Positions 1-6,367 of a stretch of DNA of 20,468 nt are shown here, piece after piece. The notes under the pieces were generated by a model. It was not told the origin of the DNA. It saw nothing but the letters and a program-made list of their open reading frames with translations, and made no database searches. The stretch is from Flavobacterium psychrophilum. GTDB lineage: Bacteria; Bacteroidota; Bacteroidia; Flavobacteriales; Flavobacteriaceae. Every line of letters starts with the position of its first letter. Position 1 is the first letter of the stretch. Made by a program: the position numbers and the translations under genes. The stretch lies in the NCBI GenBank assembly GCA_945872245.1, contig CAMBZB010000038.1, positions 1-20,468 on the forward strand, read 5' to 3'.

Positions 1-45
1 TGTAACCACAAAAATTAGTAGACGTTTTTCCTAAAAATTAACCAC

Positions 46-76
46 AAAAAAACCTCCAAATTGCTTTGAAGGTTTT
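46..76 (-). terminator. Rho-independent terminator of tRNA-Cys
   Basis: On the minus strand a hairpin (stem 49-60 with 65-76, one C/A mismatch, loop 61-64) ends in a run of seven T (complement of 46-52). It starts three bases after the tRNA 3' end, so it is the natural end of the tRNA transcript. The first 45 bases of the window hold nothing else that I recognise. Confidence 0.75.
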
Positions 77-78
77 AG

Positions 79-149
79 AGGCATCGTCCGGATTCGAACC
101 GGAGTAGGAGCTTTTGCAGAGCCCAGCCTAGCCGCTCGGCCACGACGCC
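79..149 (-). tRNA. tRNA-Cys (anticodon GCA)
   Basis: The minus strand folds as a complete cloverleaf. The acceptor stem GGCGTCG (149-143) pairs with CGATGCC (86-80), with one G-U pair. The D-arm begins GGCCGAGCGGC, the anticodon loop CTGCAAA carries GCA (cysteine), and the T-arm is CCGG-TTCGAAT-CCGG. Position 79 (T) is the discriminator base, U73, which is the usual identity base for cysteine tRNA. No CCA is encoded, so it must be added enzymatically. The gene has its own promoter and terminator and lies downstream of folB on the same strand. Confidence 0.96.
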
Positions 150-165
150 ATTGTTAAACGGAGGG

Positions 166-173
166 CAAAAATA
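166..173 (-). promoter_or_regulatory. Promoter -7 element of tRNA-Cys
   Basis: The minus strand reads TATTTTTG, an exact match to the Bacteroidota -7 consensus TAnnTTTG. It lies 16 bases upstream of the tRNA 5' end, which fits a short 5' leader. The AATTTTT repeats occupy the place where a -33 element would be. Confidence 0.6.
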
Positions 174-179
174 AGAAAT

Positions 180-207
180 AATTTTTAATTTTTAATTTTT
201 AATTTTT
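180..207. repeat. Tandem heptamer AATTTTT x4
   Basis: Four exact copies of the 7-bp unit AATTTTT fill the gap between the folB stop codon and the tRNA-Cys promoter. Being pure A/T it is the least informative of the 7-bp arrays in this window, but it has the same period. Confidence 0.8.
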
Positions 208-208
208 T

Positions 209-568
209 TTAATTTCTGGATTCTTCCATTTCGATGGTAACTGCTTCAACATCACCGCCAATAGGAGGATTCAATTTTGAAACTGCCAAATTTATGGCAG
301 AAATAGTCGGTACTTCCTTTAAAATTCGGCTTATGATTCTATGCACCACGTGTTCTAACAAATGGGATCGAATGGCCATTTCCTCAACAACAATTTGGTT
401 TAAAAGCACATAATCTACCGTATCTTTCAAATCATCCGAAACAGAAGACTTTTTCAGATTTGTTTTCACTTCTAAATCAACCGAATAATCGGAGCCAATT
501 TTTCCTTCTTCCAATAAACAGCCGTGATAGGAGAAGGTTCTGATGTTTTTTAGTTTTATAATGCCCAT
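209..568 (-). CDS. folB: Dihydroneopterin aldolase FolB
   Basis: FolB converts 7,8-dihydroneopterin to 6-hydroxymethyl-7,8-dihydropterin and glycolaldehyde, a cytoplasmic step of folate synthesis. The 119-residue length is typical for the family. Recognisable family positions are the N-terminal IKLKNIRTFSYHGCLLEEG segment with its conserved glutamates, the DYV segment near residue 52, the substrate-binding LLEHVVHRI segment near residue 70, and the catalytic-lysine region SKLNPPIGG near residue 98. The gene starts two bases after the stop of the upstream toxin gene, so it is probably translated from the antitoxin-toxin transcript. No separate promoter is obvious within the toxin gene. That coupling is unusual for a biosynthetic enzyme. 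Confidence 0.9.
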   Translation of the reverse strand: MGIIKLKNIRTFSYHGCLLEEGKIGSDYSVDLEVKTNLKKSSVSDDLKDTVDYVLLNQIVVEEMAIRSHLLEHVVHRIISRILKEVPTISAINLAVSKLNPPIGGDVEAVTIEMEESRN

Positions 569-570
569 TT

Positions 571-870
571 CTATAATTTTAGTCTTGTGGTGTTAGGATC
601 TTGGTAATTAGAGGTTACGGCTTGTATAAAGACTGTTTTTTCGTCTTCGTCAACTGTAAAATGGATTATATAAGGGAATTTTTTTAATGGCAAAGTGCGA
701 ACAATATTGTATTTTTCAACAAAAAAAGGCATTTTATAAAGTGTTTTTAAATGGTTTTCATAATCTAAAAGAAATTTTTTACCCAAACCCTTTTGTGTGT
801 TTTCATAATAAAATACAGCTTCTTCAATTTCTAAATTGGCTCTTTTTAGTATTATAACTTTAAAAACCAT
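571..870 (-). CDS. ParE/RelE-family toxin of a type II toxin-antitoxin pair
   Basis: This 99-residue protein has the ParE/RelE layout: a start like YKVIILKRANLEIEEAVFYYE, then a GLGKKFLLDYENHL helix, a proline turn (KMPFFVEKYNIVRT), the LKKFPYIIHFTVDEDEKTVFIQAV strand pair, and a short basic tail. Family members either poison gyrase (ParE) or cut mRNA at the ribosome (RelE), and I cannot tell which from the sequence. The usual C-terminal H-x-x-R-x-P segment is here TSNYQDPNTTR. The start codon overlaps the end of the antitoxin by 11 bases, the classic arrangement for coupled translation. folB follows two bases after the stop. Confidence 0.85.
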   Translation of the reverse strand: MVFKVIILKRANLEIEEAVFYYENTQKGLGKKFLLDYENHLKTLYKMPFFVEKYNIVRTLPLKKFPYIIHFTVDEDEKTVFIQAVTSNYQDPNTTRLKL

Positions 871-1078
871 ATTTTTTTTTTAAATCTTTCAAAGCCACAT
901 CAGCATCAATATAATCCTCTGGTTTAGCTTTTTTCATACGTTCTAAAACCATTTCTTGTTGCCATAACGGAACCTCATTCACCATGTTGTCATTTATGGA
1001 AACGTCTGGAATGTGCTTGAAAAAACTAATAAAAGTTTCGTAAAAATCGTCGGGAATAGTAACGGTTAATTGTCTCAT
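860..1078 (-). CDS. Putative antitoxin of the ParE/RelE pair
   Basis: A 72-residue acidic/basic mixed protein precedes the toxin and overlaps its start by 11 bases. It begins MRQLTVTIPDDFYETF, a short strand-forming opening like many DNA-binding antitoxins, and ends in a lysine-rich VALKDLKKKYGF tail. I assign antitoxin from position and size; no named antitoxin domain is certain. An in-frame ATG at 1090 would add four residues (MLNV). I prefer 1078 because the -7 element at 1096-1103 puts transcription start very close to 1090. The lysine codons sit on a run of ten A (complement of 872-881) just before the toxin ATG. Confidence 0.7.
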   Translation of the reverse strand: MRQLTVTIPDDFYETFISFFKHIPDVSINDNMVNEVPLWQQEMVLERMKKAKPEDYIDADVALKDLKKKYGF

Positions 1079-1095
1079 AACGTTTAACATTTATA

Positions 1096-1103
1096 CAAAA
1101 ATA
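1096..1103 (-). promoter_or_regulatory. Promoter -7 element of the antitoxin-toxin-folB operon
   Basis: The minus strand reads TATTTTTG, matching TAnnTTTG exactly. A TTTG lies upstream (complement of 1119-1122) with a 15-base spacer, somewhat shorter than the usual spacing to the -33 element. It is the likely start of the operon and points to the ATG at 1078 rather than 1090. Confidence 0.5.
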
Positions 1104-1123
1104 CTAATAAATTTAATTCAAAC

Positions 1124-1155
1124 TCTATTATCTCCAAGTCTATTATCTATCATCT
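1124..1155. repeat. Direct repeat TCTATTATCT between divergent operons
   Basis: TCTATTATCT occurs at 1124-1133 and again at 1139-1148 (15-base start-to-start distance), followed by the related ATCATCT. It lies between the divergent promoters of the antitoxin and glnS. It could be an operator for the antitoxin, or another member of the degenerate 7-bp repeat class seen elsewhere in the window. The sequence does not decide. Confidence 0.55.
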
Positions 1156-1162
1156 AAATTTT

Positions 1163-1170
1163 TATCTTTG
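1163..1170 (+). promoter_or_regulatory. Promoter -7 element of glnS
   Basis: TATCTTTG matches TAnnTTTG exactly and lies 18 bases before the ATG at 1189. Its last three bases form a TTG in frame with glnS. If this is the promoter, that TTG is upstream of the transcript and cannot be the start codon. Confidence 0.6.
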
Positions 1171-1188
1171 CCATTCAAAATAAAAATT

Positions 1189-3285
1189 ATGTCAACCGAA
1201 GAGAAATCACTTCATTTTATAGAACAAATCATTGAAGACAGTTTGGCAAGCGGTTTTCCCCAAGATAAATTACGCTTTCGTTTCCCCCCAGAACCTAATG
1301 GTTATTTACATATTGGCCATGCCAAATCCATTTGCTTAAATTTCGGTTTGGGCTTGCGATACAATGCGCCAGTTAATCTACGTTTTGACGACACCAATCC
1401 GGCCAAGGAAGAACAAGAATATGTTGATGCTATCAAAGAAGATTTGCATTGGTTGGGCTTCGAATGGGCACAAGAACATTATGCTTCGGATTATTTCCAA
1501 CAGTTATACGATTGGGCGGTTTTGATGATAAAGAACGGAAAAGCCTATGTTGACAGTCAATCTTCCGAAGATATGGCGACCCAAAAAGGAACGCCAATAC
1601 AACCAGGTATCGATGGTCCCTATAGAAATAGATCTGTTGAAGAAAATTTGACTTTGTTTCAAGCAATGAAAAATGGTGATTTTACGGAAGGAAGCCATGT
1701 TTTGCGTGCCAAAATTGATATGGCATCTACCAATATGTTGATGCGTGATCCATTGATGTATCGAATTTTGAACCGTCATCATCACAGAACTGGGAATGAT
1801 TGGAAAATTTATCCCATGTATGATTTTGCCCATGGTGAAAGTGATTACATCGAGCAAATTTCACATTCTATTTGCACGTTGGAATTTGTAATGCACAGGG
1901 AATTATACAATTGGTTTTTAGACCAAATTTATGATGACACGAAAGTAAGGCCCAATCAATATGAGTTTGCGCGTTTGAACTTGAATTATACCGTAATGAG
2001 TAAGCGAAAACTCCTGCAATTGGTTCAAGAAAATATAGTTAATGGTTGGGACGATCCTAGAATGCCTACCATTTCAGGTTTGCGACGAAGAGGATATACG
2101 GCAAATTCCATTCGGAAATTTTGTGACATCATTGGCGTTGCCAAACGTGAAAACGTGATTGATATTTCGCTTTTGGAGTTTTGCTTACGCGAAGATCTAA
2201 ACAAAACGGCACTGAGAGTTATGGCGGTTTTAGATCCAATAAAAGTGATAATTACCAATTATCCTGAAGGGAATGAGGAGTTCTTGGATGCTGAAAACAA
2301 CCAGGAAGACGAAAGCGCAGGATATAGAAAAGTACCATTTTCCAAAGAATTATATATCGAAAGAGAGGACTTTTTGGAAGAAGCACCAGCCAAGTTTTTC
2401 CGTTTGTCCATCGGAAGAGAAGTGCGATTGAAAAACGCCTACATCATTAAAGGAGAAAGAGTTGTAAAAGATGCAGCAGGAAATATCATTGAAATTCATG
2501 TTACTTACGACGAAGATTCCAGAAGCGGAAGCGGGACGGAGGCGAGTCAAAGAAAAGTGGCTGGAACCCTGCATTGGGTTTCCATCAAACATGCTTTAGA
2601 AGCTGAAATTCGTTTGTATGATCGTTTGTTTATTGATGAGGCGCCAGACAGTCACAAAGAAAAAAACTTCTTAGATTTTATGAATCCTAATTCGTTGCAA
2701 GTTTCCAGAGGTTTTGTGGAACCAAGTTTGGCAACTGCGAAACCGGGTGATAAATTCCAATTTCAACGTTTGGGTTATTTCAATGTTGATAAGGATTCAA
2801 CTTCTGAAAAATTATTATTTAACAGAACTGTTGGACTAAAAGACGCCTGGGAAGAAAAAGGGAAAAAAGAGGAAAATTTATTGATGAATACACAGAAAGA
2901 AATCAATAAATATGTAAAGGAAAAAGACGCAAACCATGCCGATTTGATTCTAAAAGCCATAATTGACAATATAAAAAGCATTGACAATTACAGTTTGATT
3001 ACACAAACAATTATCAAAAACATTAAAAACGATAACAATTCATTATTGTTTTCAAATTTGATTTTACAGTATTCCGATAAAATTCAATTTAAAGATATTG
3101 AATCGGAATCATTGCTTAAATTATATTCTATGTCGTTAAAAAGTCAATTGGCCTCCGTTAGGTTTTTTGCTATTCAAAATTTAACCAAAGATTCGTATCA
3201 TTTCAATAATTTCAAAATCCAACTTTCAGAATTGAGGAATACCGAAAAAAACGAAAAGGTTTTGGAGCTATTAAACACTCCTTAA
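1189..3285 (+). CDS. glnS: Glutamine--tRNA ligase with C-terminal extension
   Basis: GlnRS charges tRNA-Gln with glutamine in the cytoplasm. The protein has 698 residues from the ATG at 1189 (MSTEEKSLHF). The class I signatures are clear: PPEPNGYLHIGH (HIGH at 41-44) and VMSKRKL (270-274), the GlnRS form of KMSKS. The core ends like E. coli GlnRS at NRTVGLKDAW (545-554). About 144 further residues follow, lysine/asparagine-rich and probably all helical. Some bacterial GlnRS carry a fused YqeY/GatB-type tail; this extension is in the right place but too divergent for me to assign by eye. Having both GlnRS and GltX fits direct glutamine charging, although the window cannot exclude GatCAB. A TTG seven codons upstream belongs to the promoter. 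Confidence 0.96.
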   Translation: MSTEEKSLHFIEQIIEDSLASGFPQDKLRFRFPPEPNGYLHIGHAKSICLNFGLGLRYNAPVNLRFDDTNPAKEEQEYVDAIKEDLHWLGFEWAQEHYASDYFQQLYDWAVLMIKNGKAYVDSQSSEDMATQKGTPIQPGIDGPYRNRSVEENLTLFQAMKNGDFTEGSHVLRAKIDMASTNMLMRDPLMYRILNRHHHRTGNDWKIYPMYDFAHGESDYIEQISHSICTLEFVMHRELYNWFLDQIYDDTKVRPNQYEFARLNLNYTVMSKRKLLQLVQENIVNGWDDPRMPTISGLRRRGYTANSIRKFCDIIGVAKRENVIDISLLEFCLREDLNKTALRVMAVLDPIKVIITNYPEGNEEFLDAENNQEDESAGYRKVPFSKELYIEREDFLEEAPAKFFRLSIGREVRLKNAYIIKGERVVKDAAGNIIEIHVTYDEDSRSGSGTEASQRKVAGTLHWVSIKHALEAEIRLYDRLFIDEAPDSHKEKNFLDFMNPNSLQVSRGFVEPSLATAKPGDKFQFQRLGYFNVDKDSTSEKLLFNRTVGLKDAWEEKGKKEENLLMNTQKEINKYVKEKDANHADLILKAIIDNIKSIDNYSLITQTIIKNIKNDNNSLLFSNLILQYSDKIQFKDIESESLLKLYSMSLKSQLASVRFFAIQNLTKDSYHFNNFKIQLSELRNTEKNEKVLELLNTP

Positions 3286-3321
3286 ATTCCATTTATTTCA
3301 AAATTTTATATTTTAATAACG

Positions 3322-3348
3322 AAAAGCGCTTTAACAAGGCGTTTTTTT
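3322..3348 (+). terminator. Probable terminator of glnS
   Basis: AAAA-G-CGC pairs with GCG-TTTT around the loop TTTAACAAG (one bulged G), and a run of seven T follows. The stem is short, so this is a moderate candidate, but it lies 37 bases after the glnS stop. Confidence 0.5.
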
Positions 3349-3360
3349 GGCATTGAAAAT

Positions 3361-3388
3361 ACTTATAAAAATTTTATTTTTTATAAGT
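3361..3388. repeat. Perfect 11-bp A/T dyad after glnS
   Basis: ACTTATAAAAA (3361-3371) is followed after six bases by its exact reverse complement (3378-3388). It may be a back-up terminator for glnS or a binding site. The rest of the 310-base gap 3286-3595 is A/T-rich with no credible reading frame, apart from the promoter near 3540-3567. Confidence 0.6.
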
Positions 3389-3538
3389 TTTGTCAATTGA
3401 AAACGACATCCATAAATCGATTTTAAGGCATTTTTTTGAGATTCACAACAATTTTGTTATTCCTAAATAAATATAAGAAAAAAACTCTTTATTTGATGTT
3501 TTATTGCGATTTAAATTCACTTTAACACCTTATTAACA

Positions 3539-3567
3539 TTGAGTCGTTAACAAAGTTTGTAACTTTA
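3539..3567 (+). promoter_or_regulatory. Promoter of the YtxH-like operon
   Basis: TTG (3539-3541), an 18-base spacer and TAACTTTA (3560-3567) resemble the Bacteroidota -33 TTTG and -7 TAnnTTTG elements, with one mismatch in the last base of the -7. The ATG lies 28 bases downstream. Confidence 0.45.
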
Positions 3568-3595
3568 AATAGTATTAATTTTAATTCTAGAAACG

Positions 3596-3949
3596 ATGTC
3601 AAATAACACAGGTAATTCAGTATTGGCACTTTTATTAGGTGCGGCAATTGGGGCGGGAGTGGGAATTTTATTTGCTCCAGAAAAAGGTTCAAAAACCAGA
3701 GAAAAAATCAAAGACGGTTTTGATGATGCTAAAGATAATTTAAAACATAAGTTTGAAGATGTGACGCATCAATTGAGAAATAAGTTTACCGGATCCAAAC
3801 AGAATTTAGAAGATAGATACGAAGATTTGATTTCTAATATGAGTCATAAGACAGAAGATGTAATTTCTTTTTTGGAAAAAAAATTAACTGAATTAAAAGA
3901 ACAAAACGCAAAGCTTCAAAAAGAAAAAGTCGCTGCATCAAAAAATTAA
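3596..3949 (+). CDS. YtxH domain-containing protein
   Basis: This 117-residue protein has one N-terminal glycine/alanine-rich membrane segment (about residues 8-26, ALLLGAAIGAGVGILFAP) followed by the EKGSKTREKIKDGF motif typical of YtxH proteins. A long charged amphipathic helix runs to the C terminus (LEKKLTELKEQNAKLQKEK). YtxH proteins are often stress-associated in Firmicutes and Bacteroidota, but the molecular role is unknown. It is the first gene of a three-gene operon: the next gene starts 18 bases after its stop. The tail probably lies in the cytoplasm as a coiled coil; this is inferred from charge and helix pattern only. Confidence 0.82.
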   Translation: MSNNTGNSVLALLLGAAIGAGVGILFAPEKGSKTREKIKDGFDDAKDNLKHKFEDVTHQLRNKFTGSKQNLEDRYEDLISNMSHKTEDVISFLEKKLTELKEQNAKLQKEKVAASKN

Positions 3950-3967
3950 ATTAAAACAATTTTAATT

Positions 3968-4318
3968 ATGGCTTTTGAAGAACTAAAAGAACACTCAGAA
4001 AACATTCAGGAACAAGCGCAAGCTTATATCGAAAATACAGTTGCCTACTACAAGTTAAAAAGTTTCAAAGTGGCAATGAAGTCTGTGACAATGATTGTAA
4101 AAATGGGTTTGTTTTTTTCGTGTTTTCTAATGATTTTGTTGTTTTGTTCGATTGCAGGTGCATTTGCAATTGGTCAATATTTTAATAATTACGCATTTGG
4201 ATTTCTAATTGTTGGCGGAATATATTTAGTTCTAACAGGATTATTATTTTTAGCTAAAGATAAAATTGTTGAAGGCCCCCTTTTGGAGAAATTTTCAGAA
4301 ATCTTTTTTAATGACTAA
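3968..4318 (+). CDS. Holin-like / YqjE-like membrane protein
   Basis: This 116-residue protein has an N-terminal amphipathic helix (EELKEHSENIQEQAQAYIENTVAYYKLKSFKVAMKS region) and two hydrophobic segments, about residues 41-68 (MIVKMGLFFSCFLMILLFCSIAGAFAIG) and 73-95. This layout is that of the Phage_holin_3_6/YqjE group of chromosomal membrane proteins, which have no shown lytic function. It sits between the YtxH-like gene and a small gene, with an 18-base gap before and a 3-base gap after, so the three are surely co-transcribed. Nothing nearby suggests a phage. Confidence 0.65.
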   Translation: MAFEELKEHSENIQEQAQAYIENTVAYYKLKSFKVAMKSVTMIVKMGLFFSCFLMILLFCSIAGAFAIGQYFNNYAFGFLIVGGIYLVLTGLLFLAKDKIVEGPLLEKFSEIFFND

Positions 4319-4321
4319 ACC

Positions 4322-4576
4322 ATGGAAATCAAAAAATATTCTTCTTTCGACGAAATAGAAATAGAACTAAAAATTTTAAAACTGGAGAAAGAAATCAGTT
4401 TTCAAAAGTTGATTTGGAATATTCAAAAAATCAAAGAGGATTTCTCTCCACATAATATTATTGGGGAAATTGTTGCTTCCTATAAATCGATACTTTCTAA
4501 AACGTATGAGGCAATCCTTAGTGCTATAATTCCAATTTTAATTAATTGGTTTTCAAAAAGAAAAAGAGGCGATTAA
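4322..4576 (+). CDS. Small conserved-looking protein, third gene of the YtxH operon
   Basis: This 84-residue protein opens with a charged region (MEIKKYSSFDEIEIELKILK) that looks like a short coiled coil. A moderately hydrophobic C-terminal helix follows (about 66-78, ILSAIIPILINWF) with a basic end, KRKRGD. I recognise no named function. It starts three bases after the holin-like gene. The size and order recall the third member of the enterobacterial yqjD-yqjE-yqjK group, but I see no sequence similarity that would prove it. The last codons and the stop form part of the operon terminator. Confidence 0.7.
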   Translation: MEIKKYSSFDEIEIELKILKLEKEISFQKLIWNIQKIKEDFSPHNIIGEIVASYKSILSKTYEAILSAIIPILINWFSKRKRGD

Positions 4577-4587
4577 GCCTCTTTTTT
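4561..4587. terminator. Terminator overlapping the last codons (bidirectional)
   Basis: AAAAAGAGGC (4561-4570) and GCCTCTTTTT (4577-4586) pair perfectly around the six-base loop GATTAA. The loop holds the final Asp codon and the TAA stop of the preceding gene, so the 5' arm is coding. A T-run follows on the plus strand. On the minus strand the stem is followed by CTTTTTCTTTTTG, so it can also end the SPFH transcript coming from the other side. Confidence 0.85.
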
Positions 4588-4605
4588 ACTGAAATCATCT
4601 AAAAT

Positions 4606-5583
4606 TTATATTTCCGTTTCTGGCAATTGGGGTGCTTGAGAAACGGAAGAACTAGGGTCTGTTTTAGTTTTTATTCTTTTGTTTTTTTTCATCATTTCTC
4701 CCACTTGGTTTGAAGCTGAAAATGAAGCCACCATATTGTTTAACATATCACTTCCGGCTTGAGGAGAATTGGGTAATAATATTAAATTTGAATTAGCGTC
4801 TGCACCTATGGCTTGCAAGGTGTCATAATGTTGCGTCACTACAATCAACGCAGATGCTTCTTGCGAATTGATCCCTACTTTATTTAACACATCAACACTT
4901 TCTACTAGGCCACGAGCAATTTCACGTCTTTGGTCGGCGATTCCTTGACCTTGTAAACGCTTGCTTTCTGCTTCTGCCTTGGCTTTGGCTACAATTCTAA
5001 TCCTTGATGCTTCTGCTTCAAATTCAGCTACGGTTTTTTCTCTATCGGCAGCGTTGATTCTGTTCATAGCGTTTTTTACTTGAATATCAGGATCAATATC
5101 AGTAACCAATGTATTGATAATGGTATAGCCGTAAGTGGTCATGGCTTCATTTAATTCCCGCTTTACCGCAACAGCAATATCGTCCTTTCTTTCAAAAACA
5201 TCGTCTAGTTTTAGTTTTGGAACTTCAGCACGAACCACATCAAAAACATAGGACGTAATTTGATCGTGTGGATATTCTAATTTGTAGAAAGCATCATAAA
5301 CGGTTTCTTTTACTACCATAAATTGAACAGATACTTTTAGTTTAACAAACACGTTGTCTTTAGTTTTGGTTTCGATAATCACGTCCAATTGCTGAATTTT
5401 AAGATTGACACGACCTGCAATTCGGTCAATTAATGGAATTTTGAGTTGCAATCCAGAATTTCTCACGCTCAAGAATTTGCCAAAACGTTCTATAACAACA
5501 GAAGATTGCTGTTTTACCGTAAAAAACGAGGAAAGAAAAATAAATAATCCAAATACAAGAAAAATAATCAATGAAATGTCCAT
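4606..5583 (-). CDS. SPFH/band 7 (stomatin/prohibitin-type) membrane protein
   Basis: This 325-residue protein has an N-terminal membrane anchor (residues 3-22, ISLIIFLVFGLFIFLSSFF) and then a complete SPFH domain (about 24-190). Typical segments are SSVVIERFGKFLSVRNSGLQ, the VKLKVSVQFMV strand and the LDDVFERKDDIAVAVKREL region. An alanine/glutamate-rich coiled coil follows (EAEASRIRIVAKAKAEAESK, about 187-230), as does the variable tail ending in a Pro/Ser-rich stretch. Family members form large membrane-bound oligomeric rings or scaffolds and modulate proteases or lipid domains. The pattern is closest to the stomatin/HIR group. No nfeD or protease gene is adjacent, so its partner is unknown. 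It is divergent from the barrel protein at 5661. Confidence 0.9.
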   Translation of the reverse strand: MDISLIIFLVFGLFIFLSSFFTVKQQSSVVIERFGKFLSVRNSGLQLKIPLIDRIAGRVNLKIQQLDVIIETKTKDNVFVKLKVSVQFMVVKETVYDAFYKLEYPHDQITSYVFDVVRAEVPKLKLDDVFERKDDIAVAVKRELNEAMTTYGYTIINTLVTDIDPDIQVKNAMNRINAADREKTVAEFEAEASRIRIVAKAKAEAESKRLQGQGIADQRREIARGLVESVDVLNKVGINSQEASALIVVTQHYDTLQAIGADANSNLILLPNSPQAGSDMLNNMVASFSASNQVGEMMKKNKRIKTKTDPSSSVSQAPQLPETEI

Positions 5584-5632
5584 GAGAAGTATAATTTAGG
5601 TTAAAAAGTACGGTTAAATTACAAAAAAACTT

Positions 5633-5640
5633 TAGGTTTG
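5633..5640 (+). promoter_or_regulatory. Promoter -7 element of the barrel protein
   Basis: TAGGTTTG matches TAnnTTTG and lies 20 bases upstream of the ATG at 5661, in the 77-base gap shared with the divergent SPFH gene. No clear -33 element is seen. Confidence 0.45.
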
Positions 5641-5660
5641 CCGTTGTTTACCCTAATTTT

Positions 5661-6311
5661 ATGAAAAAGACACTTTTTACATTTGCTTTTGTTTTTATTT
5701 CAATGGTAGTTTTTGCTCAATACGAATACAGGGATTCTAATAGAATAGGAATAACCGTTGGTGTAAACCAATTCTCTTTGAACACTAAGGATTTTCAAAC
5801 CAAACCTGGGACCGGATGGAACGCAGGGCTTTCAATGCGCGGAAATTTTTATAATAAATGGGATATGGTTTATGCGATGCAGTTTAGCGAAAACAATTTT
5901 TCCGTTGCTACAACGGTTGCTACAATGGATATTTATTTACCAGAAGACGTTAATTATAAATTGTCCTCTGCCCAAATAGCCTTGATGCTAAGTTATAAAA
6001 TTGTCGAAAATAATTTGAGTTTTGAATTTGGACCTGTTGTTCAAGTCAACGGTAAACTTAAAACTGATTTTTCGAATGAAAACAATATTCTTTCCGGAAC
6101 AACCTTATTAGCCAAAGATATTGTTGACATTTCTAGGTTTAATTTTTATCCTGCGATAGGTATAACGGCTGGCGTTAGACACTTTCGGTTGAATGTTTCC
6201 TATCAATATGGAATAAACAATATGCTTGGGAATTTGAACAGCAAAAATGAGGCGGTTAATTTTAAAGGAAATGCAAGTATTTTAAACGGCAACCTGATTA
6301 TTTATTTATAA
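5661..6311 (+). CDS. Outer-membrane beta-barrel protein (porin/PorT-like family)
   Basis: This 216-residue protein starts with a signal peptide (MKKTLFTFAFVFISMVVFAQ, likely cut after FA). The rest alternates polar and hydrophobic residues in about eight predicted strands, such as NRIGITVGVNQFSL, TGWNAGLSMRGNFYNKW, SSAQIALMLSYKIV, LSFEFGPVVQVNGKLK, YPAIGITAGVRHFRLNVSYQY and ASILNGNLIIYL. That is the pattern of small Bacteroidota outer-membrane barrels (OMP_b-brl / PorT family). The substrate or role is unknown; there is no evidence that this is the secretion protein PorT itself. The gene is monocistronic, with a -7 element upstream and a strong terminator downstream. Confidence 0.75.
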   Translation: MKKTLFTFAFVFISMVVFAQYEYRDSNRIGITVGVNQFSLNTKDFQTKPGTGWNAGLSMRGNFYNKWDMVYAMQFSENNFSVATTVATMDIYLPEDVNYKLSSAQIALMLSYKIVENNLSFEFGPVVQVNGKLKTDFSNENNILSGTTLLAKDIVDISRFNFYPAIGITAGVRHFRLNVSYQYGINNMLGNLNSKNEAVNFKGNASILNGNLIIYL

Positions 6312-6318
6312 AACTAAA

Positions 6319-6350
6319 AAAGCTCCCAGCCTTTTGAGACTGGGAGCTTT
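6319..6350. terminator. Bidirectional terminator between the barrel gene and gltX
   Basis: AAAGCTCCCAG (6319-6329) and CTGGGAGCTTT (6340-6350) form a perfect 11-bp stem with a ten-base loop. The minus strand ends in TTTTTT right after the stem. The element lies between two converging genes (stops at 6311 and 6368) and serves both. Confidence 0.92.
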
Positions 6351-6367
6351 AAATTAAAATAATTATT

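Noticed and set aside
345..360. CACGTG core inside folB as a fourth parS site
   Set aside because: Only the central bases agree; the flanks (TGCAC... and ...TTCTA) lack the GTTnC/GnAAC arms, so it is a chance palindrome.
1168..1188. TTG at 1168 as glnS start, adding seven residues
   Set aside because: The TTG is the end of the -7 box TATCTTTG, and an ATG with a GlnRS-like N terminus follows at 1189.
3968..4318. Phage remnant because of the holin-like protein
   Set aside because: No other phage gene is near; this family is chromosomal and sits in a YtxH operon.
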